DNA from: Xanthobacteraceae bacterium
GTDB lineage: Bacteria; Pseudomonadota; Alphaproteobacteria; Rhizobiales; Xanthobacteraceae
Length of the DNA: 11,040 nucleotides
Direction of reading: 5' to 3'
NCBI GenBank assembly: GCA_030037185.1
Contig: JASHRR010000276.1
Coordinates: forward strand, 1-11,040
The notes beneath the pieces were generated by a model that was given only the letters and a program-made list of their open reading frames with translations, was not told where the DNA came from and made no database searches. Within the stretch, counting starts at the first letter, position 1; each line of letters begins with the position of its first letter. Below are positions 1 through 6,225 of this stretch, in pieces. The translations under genes were made by a program, and so were the position numbers.

Positions 1-221
1 TTTCCCTGGAAATCGACAGTTGACGTGCCCTGGCAGGTCGTACCCGGCCCGGCAGCGCAGTCGTTCTGGCCCTTCAAAGCGACGCCGTAGCATTTTTGCT
101 TGCCTGCGGCTGTCGCCGCGCGTGCTTCTGCTTTCGTCAGCGGCCCGGCGTTCGCCATGGACGCAAGCGCAGTTGCAACGGCGCCGGCGAGAACCGCCGC
201 GCCAACGGTAGACTTCGACAT
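1..221 (-). CDS. bufA1: BufA1-like bufferin-type metallophore precursor (DUF2282), partial at left edge
   Basis: The ATG at 221-219 is preceded on the minus strand by AGGGAGAG, a good ribosome binding site. 73 codons are visible before the window ends, so the C-terminus is missing. The protein starts with a signal peptide ([20 protein letters not shown], then SMANA, likely cut near residue 25). After it comes a conserved cysteine region: [18 protein letters not shown] and [13 protein letters not shown], with Cys44, Cys55 and Cys63. This is the pattern of DUF2282 proteins, now called bufferins. These are periplasmic ribosomally made peptides whose cysteines are modified by a DUF692 (BufB) enzyme with a DUF2063 (BufC) partner, and which bind copper. 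Those partner genes would lie beyond the left edge. The divergent sigma-F/NrsF pair is the regulator usually found with this family. The family call rests on recognised motifs; the metal bound here is inferred. Confidence 0.9.
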   Translation of the reverse strand, partial: MSKSTVGAAVLAGAVATALASMANAGPLTKAEARAATAAGKQKCYGVALKGQNDCAAGPGTTCQGTSTVDFQG

Positions 222-450
222 ATTCACTCTCCCTGTCGGTTAAGCGTGCGTCGTTCGTTGGTCGCACGAGCAGTAAATCGCGCAGCGGGTGCTTCGCCTC
301 AGGGTCACTGGGCTGCCCTTGCGATTACTTTGGTGCCAAGCGCCTCGTCGCAATCAACCAGGATAATTTTCGGCGCGAACAGCAAACGCCCCAAGCGAGC
401 AGTTGCACACTCATCAACCCCGCGCACCGGATCGCCGAGGGTTGTCGAGA

Positions 451-470
451 CGATCACGTCGACGTGATCG
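451..470. promoter_or_regulatory. 20-bp perfect palindrome, candidate operator
   Basis: CGATCACGTCGACGTGATCG reads the same on both strands with no spacer. It lies 17 bp before the -35 half of the sigma-F-like promoter and 230 bp upstream of the bufA1 start, in non-coding DNA. A dimeric regulator or an alternative fold in a bufA1 leader are both possible. No repressor gene in the window is an obvious partner, and the sequence differs from the TetR inverted repeat at 3409-3440. Confidence 0.45.
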
Positions 471-487
471 ATTTTCAAGACCCGGAC

Positions 488-513
488 GTAACTATCTCCC
501 GCGACCCATCGAA
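488..513 (+). promoter_or_regulatory. Sigma-F-type (ECF) promoter, GTAACT-N16-CGAA
   Basis: GTAACT lies at 488-493 and CGAA at 510-513, separated by exactly 16 bp. From memory, the Caulobacter sigma-F regulon rule is GTAACC-N16-CGAA, so 9 of 10 positions and the spacing agree. The element points toward the sigma factor gene, which would make the sigma/anti-sigma pair autoregulated. A second, weaker element of the same spacing (GTAAAA-N16-CGTC) occurs at 599-624 and is closer to the gene. No start-site data are available. Confidence 0.55.
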
Positions 514-809
514 TATGCGTTTAAGGCTTCGTGTTACCGGCATAGGCGGCCGGACGATATGCCGTCGCGGAAGATTGTCGAGATGAATTTGAAAAATTGT
601 AAAATTGTCATGGTGATCTTCGTCAAGTACGACCGTCCAGACAGCTATCGGGAGGACCAGGGCTGCAACTGGTGCAGCGGATCGTGACAACGATTCCTGT
701 CGACTTCCCGTTGAAAGATGCCATATTCCGCCTCGATCCGGCCTATTGGCATGGTCGCAGCTGGTCTCGATCCAGCTCGATTATTGACGCGGAAATTGCC
801 AAACGCACG

Positions 810-1400
810 ATGACGAAGGCTGTTGCTGACGTTACCACCGCGGGAGCGGACCATCGCCGGTCGGCTCTGATGGCCGCCGCTCAAATGGGCGATAGCGCCG
901 CCTACCAGACGCTACTGCGTGACTGCATACCGGTCATCAAGAGCGTCGCGCGACGGCGCAGGGTGGATGCCGACCGTATCGACGACGTGGTGCAAGACGT
1001 GCTGTTAACCGTTCATTGCGCCCGGCATACCTACGACCCTAGCCGATCGTTTACGGCGTGGCTGTCCGTCATCGCCGACCGGCGAGCGATCGATCTTCTC
1101 CGGCGCATCCGTCAGCAGGACGTGCGCGAGGTACACGCGCCGCTTGCGTTTGAAAGGCATGCCGATGATGAAGCGGCCGATCCGTCACGGGGGCTCGCCC
1201 GTGCCGACGCGACCGGCGTCATCGCCCGCGCGCTCGCCAGCTTGCCGGCGCGCCAACGCGAAGCGGTCCAGCATTTCGTGCTCGAGGAGCGCTCGCTTGC
1301 CGACATCTCCGCGCTGACCCGGCGGCCAAGGGGCTCGCTCAGAGTCAATCTGCATCGCGCGCTGAAGGCCCTTCGCAGTAAGTTGGAATTCAGGGAATAA
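810..1400 (+). CDS. sigF: ECF sigma factor, SigF-like, paired with NrsF
   Basis: The product is a 196-residue RNA polymerase sigma factor of the extracytoplasmic-function type. Region 2 covers about residues 18-103, with the core-binding helix DDVVQDVLLTVH at 58-69 and FTAWLSVIADRRAIDLLRR at 81-99. Region 4 covers about 137-193, with LPARQREAV at 145-153 and a helix-turn-helix from SLADISALTRR into SLRVNLHRALKALR. I chose the ATG at 810 because it gives the usual length and the N-terminus typical of the family. A GTG at 672 would add 46 residues; its nearest GGAGG (651-655) is 16 nt away, too far to favour it, although 810 also lacks a strong ribosome binding site. The stop is 4 nt before the anti-sigma gene, so the two are co-transcribed. 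By analogy with Caulobacter SigF, it should switch on bufferin and metal/oxidation defence genes. Confidence 0.88.
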   Translation: MTKAVADVTTAGADHRRSALMAAAQMGDSAAYQTLLRDCIPVIKSVARRRRVDADRIDDVVQDVLLTVHCARHTYDPSRSFTAWLSVIADRRAIDLLRRIRQQDVREVHAPLAFERHADDEAADPSRGLARADATGVIARALASLPARQREAVQHFVLEERSLADISALTRRPRGSLRVNLHRALKALRSKLEFRE

Positions 1401-1404
1401 TGCC

Positions 1405-2076
1405 ATGAATGGACCCTCGAATGCCGACTCCGCGCACGAGCTTCTAATCCGCGACCTTGCCACCGATCTGACGCCGGTGCGGCGACTGCGGCGACCGAGC
1501 GTGCGGGCGTTCTCATGGCTTGCGATCGTGGCAGCGACCGCCGTTATCCTCGCCATGATCGCGGACCTCTCGGCGCTCGGACAGCGTCTCACCGGCGCGC
1601 CAGACTTGTGGCTCGCGGTGACCGGCTCAGCATTGACCGCGATCCTAGCCGCCTTTGCGGCGTTCCAACTCAGCCTGCCGGATGCGCGCGGCGCCTGGGC
1701 TCTGCTGCCACTGCCGGCGACACTGCTATGGATCGTCGCGAGCGGCTTCGGCTGCCTGCGCGTATGGTTCGTACCCGGGACCCATGCGGCCAATCTGAAC
1801 GAGGCGCGCGATTGCCTCATCTTCATCGTCGGATTGTCGTTGCCGTTGTCGGCATTGCTCATCATCATGCTGCGGCGTGGCTGCCCGCTGCAGCCGGGAT
1901 TGACCGCGGCAACGGCAGGGTTCGCGGCAGCTGCCGCGGCAGCGACGCTGCTCAACTTTTTCCACCCCTTCGACGCGGCGGCGACCGACCTCGCAGTGCA
2001 CGTACTAGCGGTGAGCCTAGTCCTGGCCGGAAATCGTGCACTCGGCGGCCGCCTACTAGCCACAAATTTTCACTGA
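1405..2076 (+). CDS. nrsF: NrsF/DUF1109 membrane anti-sigma factor
   Basis: The product is a 223-residue integral membrane protein. About six hydrophobic segments are visible, near residues 35-55, 68-90, 98-122, 137-156, 165-184 and 193-212. They follow a charged cytoplasmic N-terminus (HELLIRDLATDLTPVRRLRR) that should bind the sigma factor. This is the DUF1109 layout, and the gene follows directly behind its sigma factor in the usual order. In Caulobacter NrsF two conserved cysteines are needed to respond to chromate and cadmium. Here cysteines occur at 117, 137 and 160. Near the end, where I recall a cysteine in Caulobacter-type proteins, the sequence reads FFHPFD with a later His199, so this may be a variant subgroup. 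GGGAATAA just before the ATG, partly inside the sigma gene, is the likely ribosome binding site. Confidence 0.87.
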   Translation: MNGPSNADSAHELLIRDLATDLTPVRRLRRPSVRAFSWLAIVAATAVILAMIADLSALGQRLTGAPDLWLAVTGSALTAILAAFAAFQLSLPDARGAWALLPLPATLLWIVASGFGCLRVWFVPGTHAANLNEARDCLIFIVGLSLPLSALLIIMLRRGCPLQPGLTAATAGFAAAAAAATLLNFFHPFDAAATDLAVHVLAVSLVLAGNRALGGRLLATNFH

Positions 2077-2782
2077 GCGGCGTAGGGCGGTCCCGGACCT
2101 GCCTTCCCGCCGGTGTTCTACGAATTGCCGATCAAGGTTCGCGGACCGCCACCAAGTCCGGCTCTCTGATTGGATTCATCGCATGTCATCTGCATTGGGT
2201 CCCACGGTAGCGTCTCACACGGGAGGGGTCCGCGGGTTGTCTCTTTATTATGTGGACCTGATGATCCTACCTGGAGCCGATCGAAGCCGATGCCGCCGTT
2301 CTGCTCCGCTGAATACTCCGCTGAATACCCGGCTTCATCAGTGTCAGGGCGGCGGAGGCGCCTACTGAAAGGCTTGCCTCCGTGGTCTTCTCCTCGCGAT
2401 GCCTCCCTTCCATCCTTCGGGTCCAGCGAGCCCGGTTCCCGGCTCTCGCAGGTAGTATGAACGCGCTACGACTTCCCACTTGCGCATCGGCGGTCGTTAT
2501 TTTGTTCACTTCCGCCGCTCACGTGATCCCTCCTACGTTTGTGTTCGCCATACACGCGCTGAGCGCCAGCGGGCAAAGCGATTGTGGAAGTGGACGAACA
2601 AACGATGCGAGCGATTTCTCTTGTTTCGACTGCGCCGCCTCCGACGCCCTATTGAGGAGAGCTCGACGTCAGTCTGGGTGGTGGTAGATTGACCGCGGAT
2701 GATGCGTCGAACGATCCCATCTGTCCACGGCGAGTCCGCTTGGGGCGACGCCTCCTTCCTTATCACCATCCGCGTTTCCGAC
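2077..2782. other. Gene-poor stretch between nrsF and the TetR gene
   Basis: About 700 bases lie between the convergent ends of nrsF (plus) and the TetR gene (minus). Open frames of up to about 100 codons exist on both strands, but none has a convincing start signal, recognisable domain or coding-like composition. The only pattern noted is a 12-bp perfect tandem duplication, TCCGCTGAATAC twice, at 2305-2328. I see no clear hairpin-plus-T terminator. It may be decayed coding DNA that I cannot identify. Confidence 0.5.
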
Positions 2783-3388
2783 TTACGACATCCCGACGCT
2801 GCGCTGCAGATCGCTGATGGCACGGAGAAAGCAGTCCGCCGGCGTCGTCTCCGGATCAATCAGACGGTGCAGGCGGAAGCCGTCCTCCAGCGCCAGCACG
2901 ACCATGGCGGTCCACGCCGGATTCAGCGAGCCGTTCTTGCCATTGTTCTTCAGCGTGGCCTGAACGATGTCGGCGACCAGCTTGCGCCGCGCGCGCAGGC
3001 GCTTGGCCAGCTCCGGCCGGCGCTTCTCGGCGCGAGCCACATATAGGATCATCTCCATATGAAGGAGCGGCGAGCGGCCGAGCGGATCCTGCCGGCTGCG
3101 ATCCATGACCTTCAATGCCGCAATGAAATCGGCAAGGTCGGTGTGCTGCGCGAGCAAGTCGAGATTGCGCCTTATCGATTGCTCGACATGGTCCTCGAGC
3201 ATGGCGATGATCAGCTCGTCCTTGCTCCGAAAGTTCGAATAGAACGCCCCGCGCGTGAAGCCCGCCGCGGCCGCAATCGCCTCGATGCTCGCGCCGCCAA
3301 TGCCTTGTTCCTCGAACACCTGGGCGGCCGCCTCGAACAATTTGTCGCGCGTGTCGTCCCGGGTCGGTCTGGTCCTTACTCTTGACAT
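2783..3388 (-). CDS. TetR/AcrR-family transcriptional regulator
   Basis: The product is a 201-residue repressor of ordinary TetR length. The N-terminal DNA-binding domain covers about residues 12-60: TRDKLFEAAAQVFEEQG, then the helix-turn-helix ASIEAIAAAAGFTRGAFYSNF (33-53), then RSKDELIIAMLE. The rest is the helical ligand-binding and dimerisation domain, which has no recognisable ligand signature. The gene is divergent from the cytochrome P450 gene. The perfect inverted repeat at 3409-3440 lies 21 bp before its ATG, so it very likely controls both itself and the P450. The effector is probably a substrate or product of the P450, but this is inference. The start at 3388 fits the family; no strong ribosome binding site precedes it. 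Confidence 0.93.
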   Translation of the reverse strand: MSRVRTRPTRDDTRDKLFEAAAQVFEEQGIGGASIEAIAAAAGFTRGAFYSNFRSKDELIIAMLEDHVEQSIRRNLDLLAQHTDLADFIAALKVMDRSRQDPLGRSPLLHMEMILYVARAEKRRPELAKRLRARRKLVADIVQATLKNNGKNGSLNPAWTAMVVLALEDGFRLHRLIDPETTPADCFLRAISDLQRSVGMS

Positions 3389-3409
3389 CCGTGCATCTTA
3401 GTTCAGAAT
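3382..3409 (+). promoter_or_regulatory. Candidate sigma-70 promoter of the P450 gene
   Basis: TTGACA (3382-3387) is a perfect -35 box. After 16 bp comes CAGAAT (3404-3409), which matches 4 of 6 bases of a -10 box. Transcription would begin near 3416, inside the TetR inverted repeat. The -35 box overlaps the start of the divergent TetR coding sequence, which is unusual but compatible with tight mutual control. Confidence 0.4.
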
Positions 3410-3440
3410 GCAACTCGATACAAAAATGTATCGAGTTGCA
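3409..3440. promoter_or_regulatory. TetR operator: 14-bp perfect inverted repeat
   Basis: TGCAACTCGATACA (3409-3422) and its exact reverse complement (3427-3440) flank the 4-base spacer AAAA. The site lies between the divergent TetR and P450 genes, touches the -10 box of the proposed P450 promoter and covers its likely start site. Size, symmetry and position are those of a TetR-family operator. Binding itself is inferred. Confidence 0.8.
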
Positions 3441-3516
3441 GATGTTTAAGGATCGCCGCTGCGAGTTTTGGAGGGCGGCGCGTTCGATTCGATACGGCAA
3501 CCACTCTGAGGTCACC

Positions 3517-4749
3517 ATGAACGAGCATGTCCAGGCTGCGCCAAGCGCACCGCTGTTCAATCCGCTGTCGCCGGATTTCATCCGCGACCCCTATCCCCAT
3601 TACGACCGGCTGCGTACCACCGATCCGATGCATCAGACGCCCTTCGGCGCCTTCGTCGCCAGTCGTCATGCCGAAGCGAGCTTTGTGCTGCGCGACAAGC
3701 GTTTCGGCAAGGACTACGTCGAGCGCACGAAGCGCCGCTACGGCCCGCAGATTATGCAAGAGCCGGTCTTCCGCAGCATGAGCCATTGGATGCTGCAGGC
3801 GGACCCGCCCGATCACACCCGCCTGCGCGGCCTCGTGGTGAAGGCTTTCACCGCGCGACGGGTCGAGGACATGCGACCGCTGATTGAGGAGGTCGTCAAC
3901 TTGACGTTGGATGCGGTGATCGATCGAGGCCACATGGACCTGATCGAGGATTTCGCCTTCCGCCTGCCGGTTACCATCATCTGCGAAATGCTCGGCATCC
4001 CCGAGGAGCATCGCGAGATCTTCTATAAGAGCTCGCGCGACGGCGGTCGGCTTTTGGATCCCGTGCCGCTCTCACCTGAGGAAATCAAGCAGGCTAACGC
4101 GGCAAACCTGGTGGCGCAGATGTATTTTCAGCAATTGTTCGATTTGCGCCGCCGCAATCCCGGTGACGACCTAACCACCCAGCTGGTGCAGGCCGAGGAA
4201 GATGGCAAAAAACTAAACAATGAAGAGCTGACCGCCAACATCATCCTGCTGTTCGGGGCCGGTCACGAGACCACCGTCAACCTGATCGGTAACGGCCTCT
4301 TGGCGCTCCATCGCAATCCCGACCAGCTCGCCCTGCTGAAGGCCAACCCGTCGCTCATCACCAATGCGATCGAAGAGTTCCTGCGTTACGATTCCTCGGT
4401 CCAGATGACCGGTCGCGTTGCGCTGGAGGACATCGACGATATCGGCGGCAAGAAGATCCCCAAGGGCGAAAGCGTGCTGTGCTTGTTGGGCTCGGCCAAC
4501 CGCGATCCCGCGGTCTATCCGGACCGGCCCGAGCGCCTCGACATCACCCGCCCGAACGTCAAGCCGTTGTCCTTCGGCGGCGGCATCCATCACTGCCTGG
4601 GTGCCCAATTGGCACGCATCGAGGCCGAGACTGCCGTCGCCGCGCTGCTGCGGCGGCTCCCGCACCTGCGGATCGACGACGTCGAAAGCCCCGAATGGCG
4701 GCCGACGTTCGTGCTGCGCGGTCTGAGACGGCTACCTGGCAGTTGGTGA
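3517..4749 (+). CDS. Cytochrome P450 monooxygenase, soluble bacterial type
   Basis: The product has 410 residues, the usual size for a soluble bacterial P450. It would insert one oxygen atom from O2 into an organic substrate, using electrons from a ferredoxin and its reductase. Visible motifs are: C-helix region WMLQADPPDHTRLR (91-104); I-helix oxygen-activation motif AGHETT (248-253); K-helix ExxR as EFLR (287-290); and the haem-binding loop FGGGIHHCLG, with Cys360 as the haem ligand. The ATG at 3517 has GAGG 5 nt upstream and starts MNEHVQAAPSAPLFNPLSPD, a normal P450 N-terminus. Extending to 3382 would read through the operator. No ferredoxin or reductase gene lies nearby, so the redox partner must come from elsewhere. 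Control by the divergent TetR protein is likely. The substrate cannot be read from the sequence. Confidence 0.95.
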   Translation: MNEHVQAAPSAPLFNPLSPDFIRDPYPHYDRLRTTDPMHQTPFGAFVASRHAEASFVLRDKRFGKDYVERTKRRYGPQIMQEPVFRSMSHWMLQADPPDHTRLRGLVVKAFTARRVEDMRPLIEEVVNLTLDAVIDRGHMDLIEDFAFRLPVTIICEMLGIPEEHREIFYKSSRDGGRLLDPVPLSPEEIKQANAANLVAQMYFQQLFDLRRRNPGDDLTTQLVQAEEDGKKLNNEELTANIILLFGAGHETTVNLIGNGLLALHRNPDQLALLKANPSLITNAIEEFLRYDSSVQMTGRVALEDIDDIGGKKIPKGESVLCLLGSANRDPAVYPDRPERLDITRPNVKPLSFGGGIHHCLGAQLARIEAETAVAALLRRLPHLRIDDVESPEWRPTFVLRGLRRLPGSW

Positions 4750-4968
4750 AAGGCGAAGTTTCCGCGGCGCGCGAGACGAAAAAAGGTGGCCGACAAGTAA
4801 ATGTCTTAACTAGGCGCAAACGGAAAAGGTTTTACCGATTCCGCCGACGACAAATCGATCTCTCATCTGCTGCTGGTCATCCCGAAACCTGCGGGCCGTG
4901 CGGATGGCCGTCGGCATTCATGCCCGCCCGACCGATACCGAGCAACGTTGGCGATGGCGGCCTACCCT

Positions 4969-5112
4969 TCAAGCGACATCCGGCCGGCGTCCGTGACGCA
5001 GATACGCTCGACCATGACCGCCGCGCCGCCACGCCCACTCGTCATCCGTGAGGTCGCTCGGGTAACTCAGGTGATGACGATTGTATTTCGGTCGGTGCTC
5101 AAGCGTCCACAT
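4969..5112 (-). pseudogene. IS5-family transposase, N-terminal remnant
   Basis: On the minus strand the ATG at 5112-5110 follows GGAAGGG and opens a frame beginning MWTLEHRP. It continues to LSYPSDLTDDEWA (ending near 5032). This is the characteristic start of rhizobial IS5-family transposases, which read MWTKEHR...YPSDLTDAEWA. Directly after DEWA the sequence stops resembling the family and ends at a TGA (4969-4971) after 47 codons. The DDE catalytic part is absent, so this is a deletion remnant. The 9-bp inverted repeat just upstream (5144-5175) may belong to the old end. I could not place the element's other end. Confidence 0.7.
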
Positions 5113-5421
5113 CGGCGACCCTTCCGCGAATCAGGTCACCTCCTCTTGAATCCAAATGGTTCACCAGATTCAAGAAGTTTCAAAACACTTAGCAAGGCAG
5201 AACACCACGAAGTCGTTGTCATCGCGGCGCAGAGAGTCCGTGAGCGGTGTCGCCGACCTGGCGGCCTCCGGAACGGCTCTATCCGCCCCCGTTGCCGAGA
5301 GCGGCTGTGATGTCAATTCCCAAGCTGCCAATAGCGTCATTGCCCTCCCGTGCGACCGCGCTTGGCGGCTCAGTGTGAGGGGCTTGACGATGGTAGTCGC
5401 GCGACTGTCGACTCATCGTCC

Positions 5422-5436
5422 CGCAAAATTTTTGCG
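5422..5436. repeat. Short palindrome CGCAAAA-T-TTTTGCG
   Basis: Seven-base arms surround a single T, 66 bp before the start of the repeat-protein gene. The context TCCCGCAAAA recurs on the opposite strand at 8255-8271. It may be a protein-binding site or a short dispersed repeat; nothing more can be said from one window. Confidence 0.35.
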
Positions 5437-5502
5437 ACACCTTTGAACCTGCGAACACCTTTCACGCCCCAATCCGAGGGGTGTAGGAGATCTTAGAGAC
5501 TG

Positions 5503-5817
5503 ATGTATGCGAAAAACATGTCGGCCGCCGCGGCCGCAGTCTTGTTCTCACTCGTTGCCGTCGATGGCGCCAGTGCCGAGGGCGGCTGTGGGCCGGGTTT
5601 TCATCGCAACGAGTTCGGACGGTGCCGTCCGAATGGTCCTGTCGTCGTTGCCCCGGCCGCGCCGGTTGTCGTTGCCCCGGCTGCGCCAGTTGTCGTTGCC
5701 CCGGCTGCGCCAGTTGTAGTTGCTCCGGCTGCGCCGGTCGTCGTTGCCCCAGCTCCGGTCGTTTGCGGCGCCGGCTACCGCTGGCATCCGCGCTTCCGTC
5801 GATGCGTGGTTCTGTGA
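5503..5817 (+). CDS. Small secreted GCG_CRPN prefix-to-repeats protein
   Basis: The product has 104 residues. A signal peptide ends near Ala25 (VAVDGASA, then EGGCG). Next is the family prefix GCGPGFHRNEFGRCRPNG (28-45), and then five near-identical units of VVVAPAAP (47-86). It closes with CGAGYRWHPRFRRCVVL (88-104), giving a Cys pair at each end of the repeat. This matches the small proteins called GCG_CRPN prefix-to-repeats, common in Bradyrhizobium. Their function is unknown; a flexible envelope or periplasmic protein is the natural guess. AGGAGA lies 12 nt before the ATG at 5503, slightly long. A second Met at residue 6 would still leave a complete signal peptide. The gene stands alone, with no operon partner. 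Confidence 0.85.
   Translation: MYAKNMSAAAAAVLFSLVAVDGASAEGGCGPGFHRNEFGRCRPNGPVVVAPAAPVVVAPAAPVVVAPAAPVVVAPAAPVVVAPAPVVCGAGYRWHPRFRRCVVL
5641..5760 (+). repeat. 24-bp tandem repeat inside the GCG_CRPN gene
   Basis: Four full 24-bp units start at 5641, 5665, 5689 and 5713, followed by a partial fifth at 5737. The second and third are identical in DNA. Each encodes VVVAPAAP. The unit is a multiple of three, so copy-number change keeps the frame, and the near identity implies recent expansion. It is coding and has no spacers, so it is not a CRISPR array. Confidence 0.9.
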
Positions 5818-6225
5818 AGCGTGCCGAGCCAAATCTGGTAAAATGGAGCACTGCCTTTCGGCGGGCTCTATCCGGTGGCTGATCGCGCTCATGATGCTGT
5901 GCTGAATCCGCTGGCAATCGCATTGCCGGCGGCAGTCGGCACGGCGACCAACCACGCCTGAACCCACATTTGGTCCGTAATGCCTTCGACAGCTGCCGTG
6001 GTGACACAATCGGGCGTCAGAGCGGCTGTGGGCCATTTCCTGACTCGTGACATCGGCTACGACATGGATTCAGCCTCGAGGGGCATCGCGACCTCTGCTG
6101 GGCGCCCTTGCTGGTTGCCGCAATCGGAGCCGGCTGTCGATAGTGCGACCGTGCCGCCAAGGTGGTCCAACAGATATCGCTCCAAGCTATGCCGTTTACC
6201 CGCCTCCCTGTTCTGCTCGGCTCAT
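5818..6225. other. Stretch without a recognisable gene
   Basis: About 400 bases lie between the repeat-protein gene and the end of the broken membrane-protein gene. Open frames on both strands show no domain, signal or good ribosome binding site. A 13-base match to the prefix region of the preceding gene (GCGGCTGTGGGCC at 5581-5593 and again at 6021-6033) hints at a decayed paralogue. The surrounding codons do not confirm this. Confidence 0.4.

Larger units (their letters stand above)
222..809. other. Divergent regulatory region between bufA1 and the sigma factor gene
   Basis: These 588 bases contain no convincing gene. Open frames across them have poor codon use and no ribosome binding sites. 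The region holds the 20-bp palindrome at 451-470, the sigma-F-like promoter at 488-513, and an AT-rich patch around 581-625 that contrasts with the GC-rich surroundings. Upstream of bufA1 on the minus strand I see only a weak element, GATTTA-N16-CGAA (279 down to 254). It is at the right distance from the ATG, but the -35 half does not match GTAACC. The length of leader ahead of the sigma gene depends on its start codon: about 150 nt to the GTG at 672, or about 290 nt to the ATG at 810. Confidence 0.6.
4750..5502. other. Mostly non-coding stretch with an IS5-type remnant
   Basis: About 750 bases lie between the P450 gene and the repeat-protein gene. The only recognisable coding trace is the 5' end of an IS5-type transposase on the minus strand (4969-5112). 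The region also holds a 9-bp inverted repeat (TCTTGAATC at 5144-5152 and GATTCAAGA at 5167-5175, 14-nt loop), which lies just upstream of that remnant and could mark an old element end. A short palindrome, CGCAAAA-T-TTTTGCG, occurs at 5422-5436. No ferredoxin or other P450 partner gene is present. Confidence 0.55.

Noticed and set aside
672..809. 46-residue N-terminal extension of the sigma factor from a GTG at 672
   Set aside because: It would make the protein longer than usual for the family, adds sequence without sigma features, and its GGAGG is 16 nt from the GTG. The ATG at 810 is preferred, though not proven.
2305..2328. 12-bp tandem duplication TCCGCTGAATAC
   Set aside because: Only two copies and no associated feature; it is noted as a minor pattern in the gene-poor stretch.
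2170..2687. Several open frames of 60-100 codons on both strands
   Set aside because: They overlap one another, lack start signals and show no domain or consistent codon bias.
3382..3516. Upstream start for the P450, adding 45 residues
   Set aside because: It would read through the operator and proposed promoter, and has no ribosome binding site. The ATG at 3517 has GAGG at good spacing and gives a normal P450 start.
2856..3581. 241-codon minus-strand frame overlapping the TetR gene
   Set aside because: It is the same DNA read out of frame; the TetR frame has clear domain motifs and this one has none.
5641..5760. Regular repeat that could be taken for a CRISPR array
   Set aside because: The 24-bp units are contiguous with no spacers and encode VVVAPAAP in frame.
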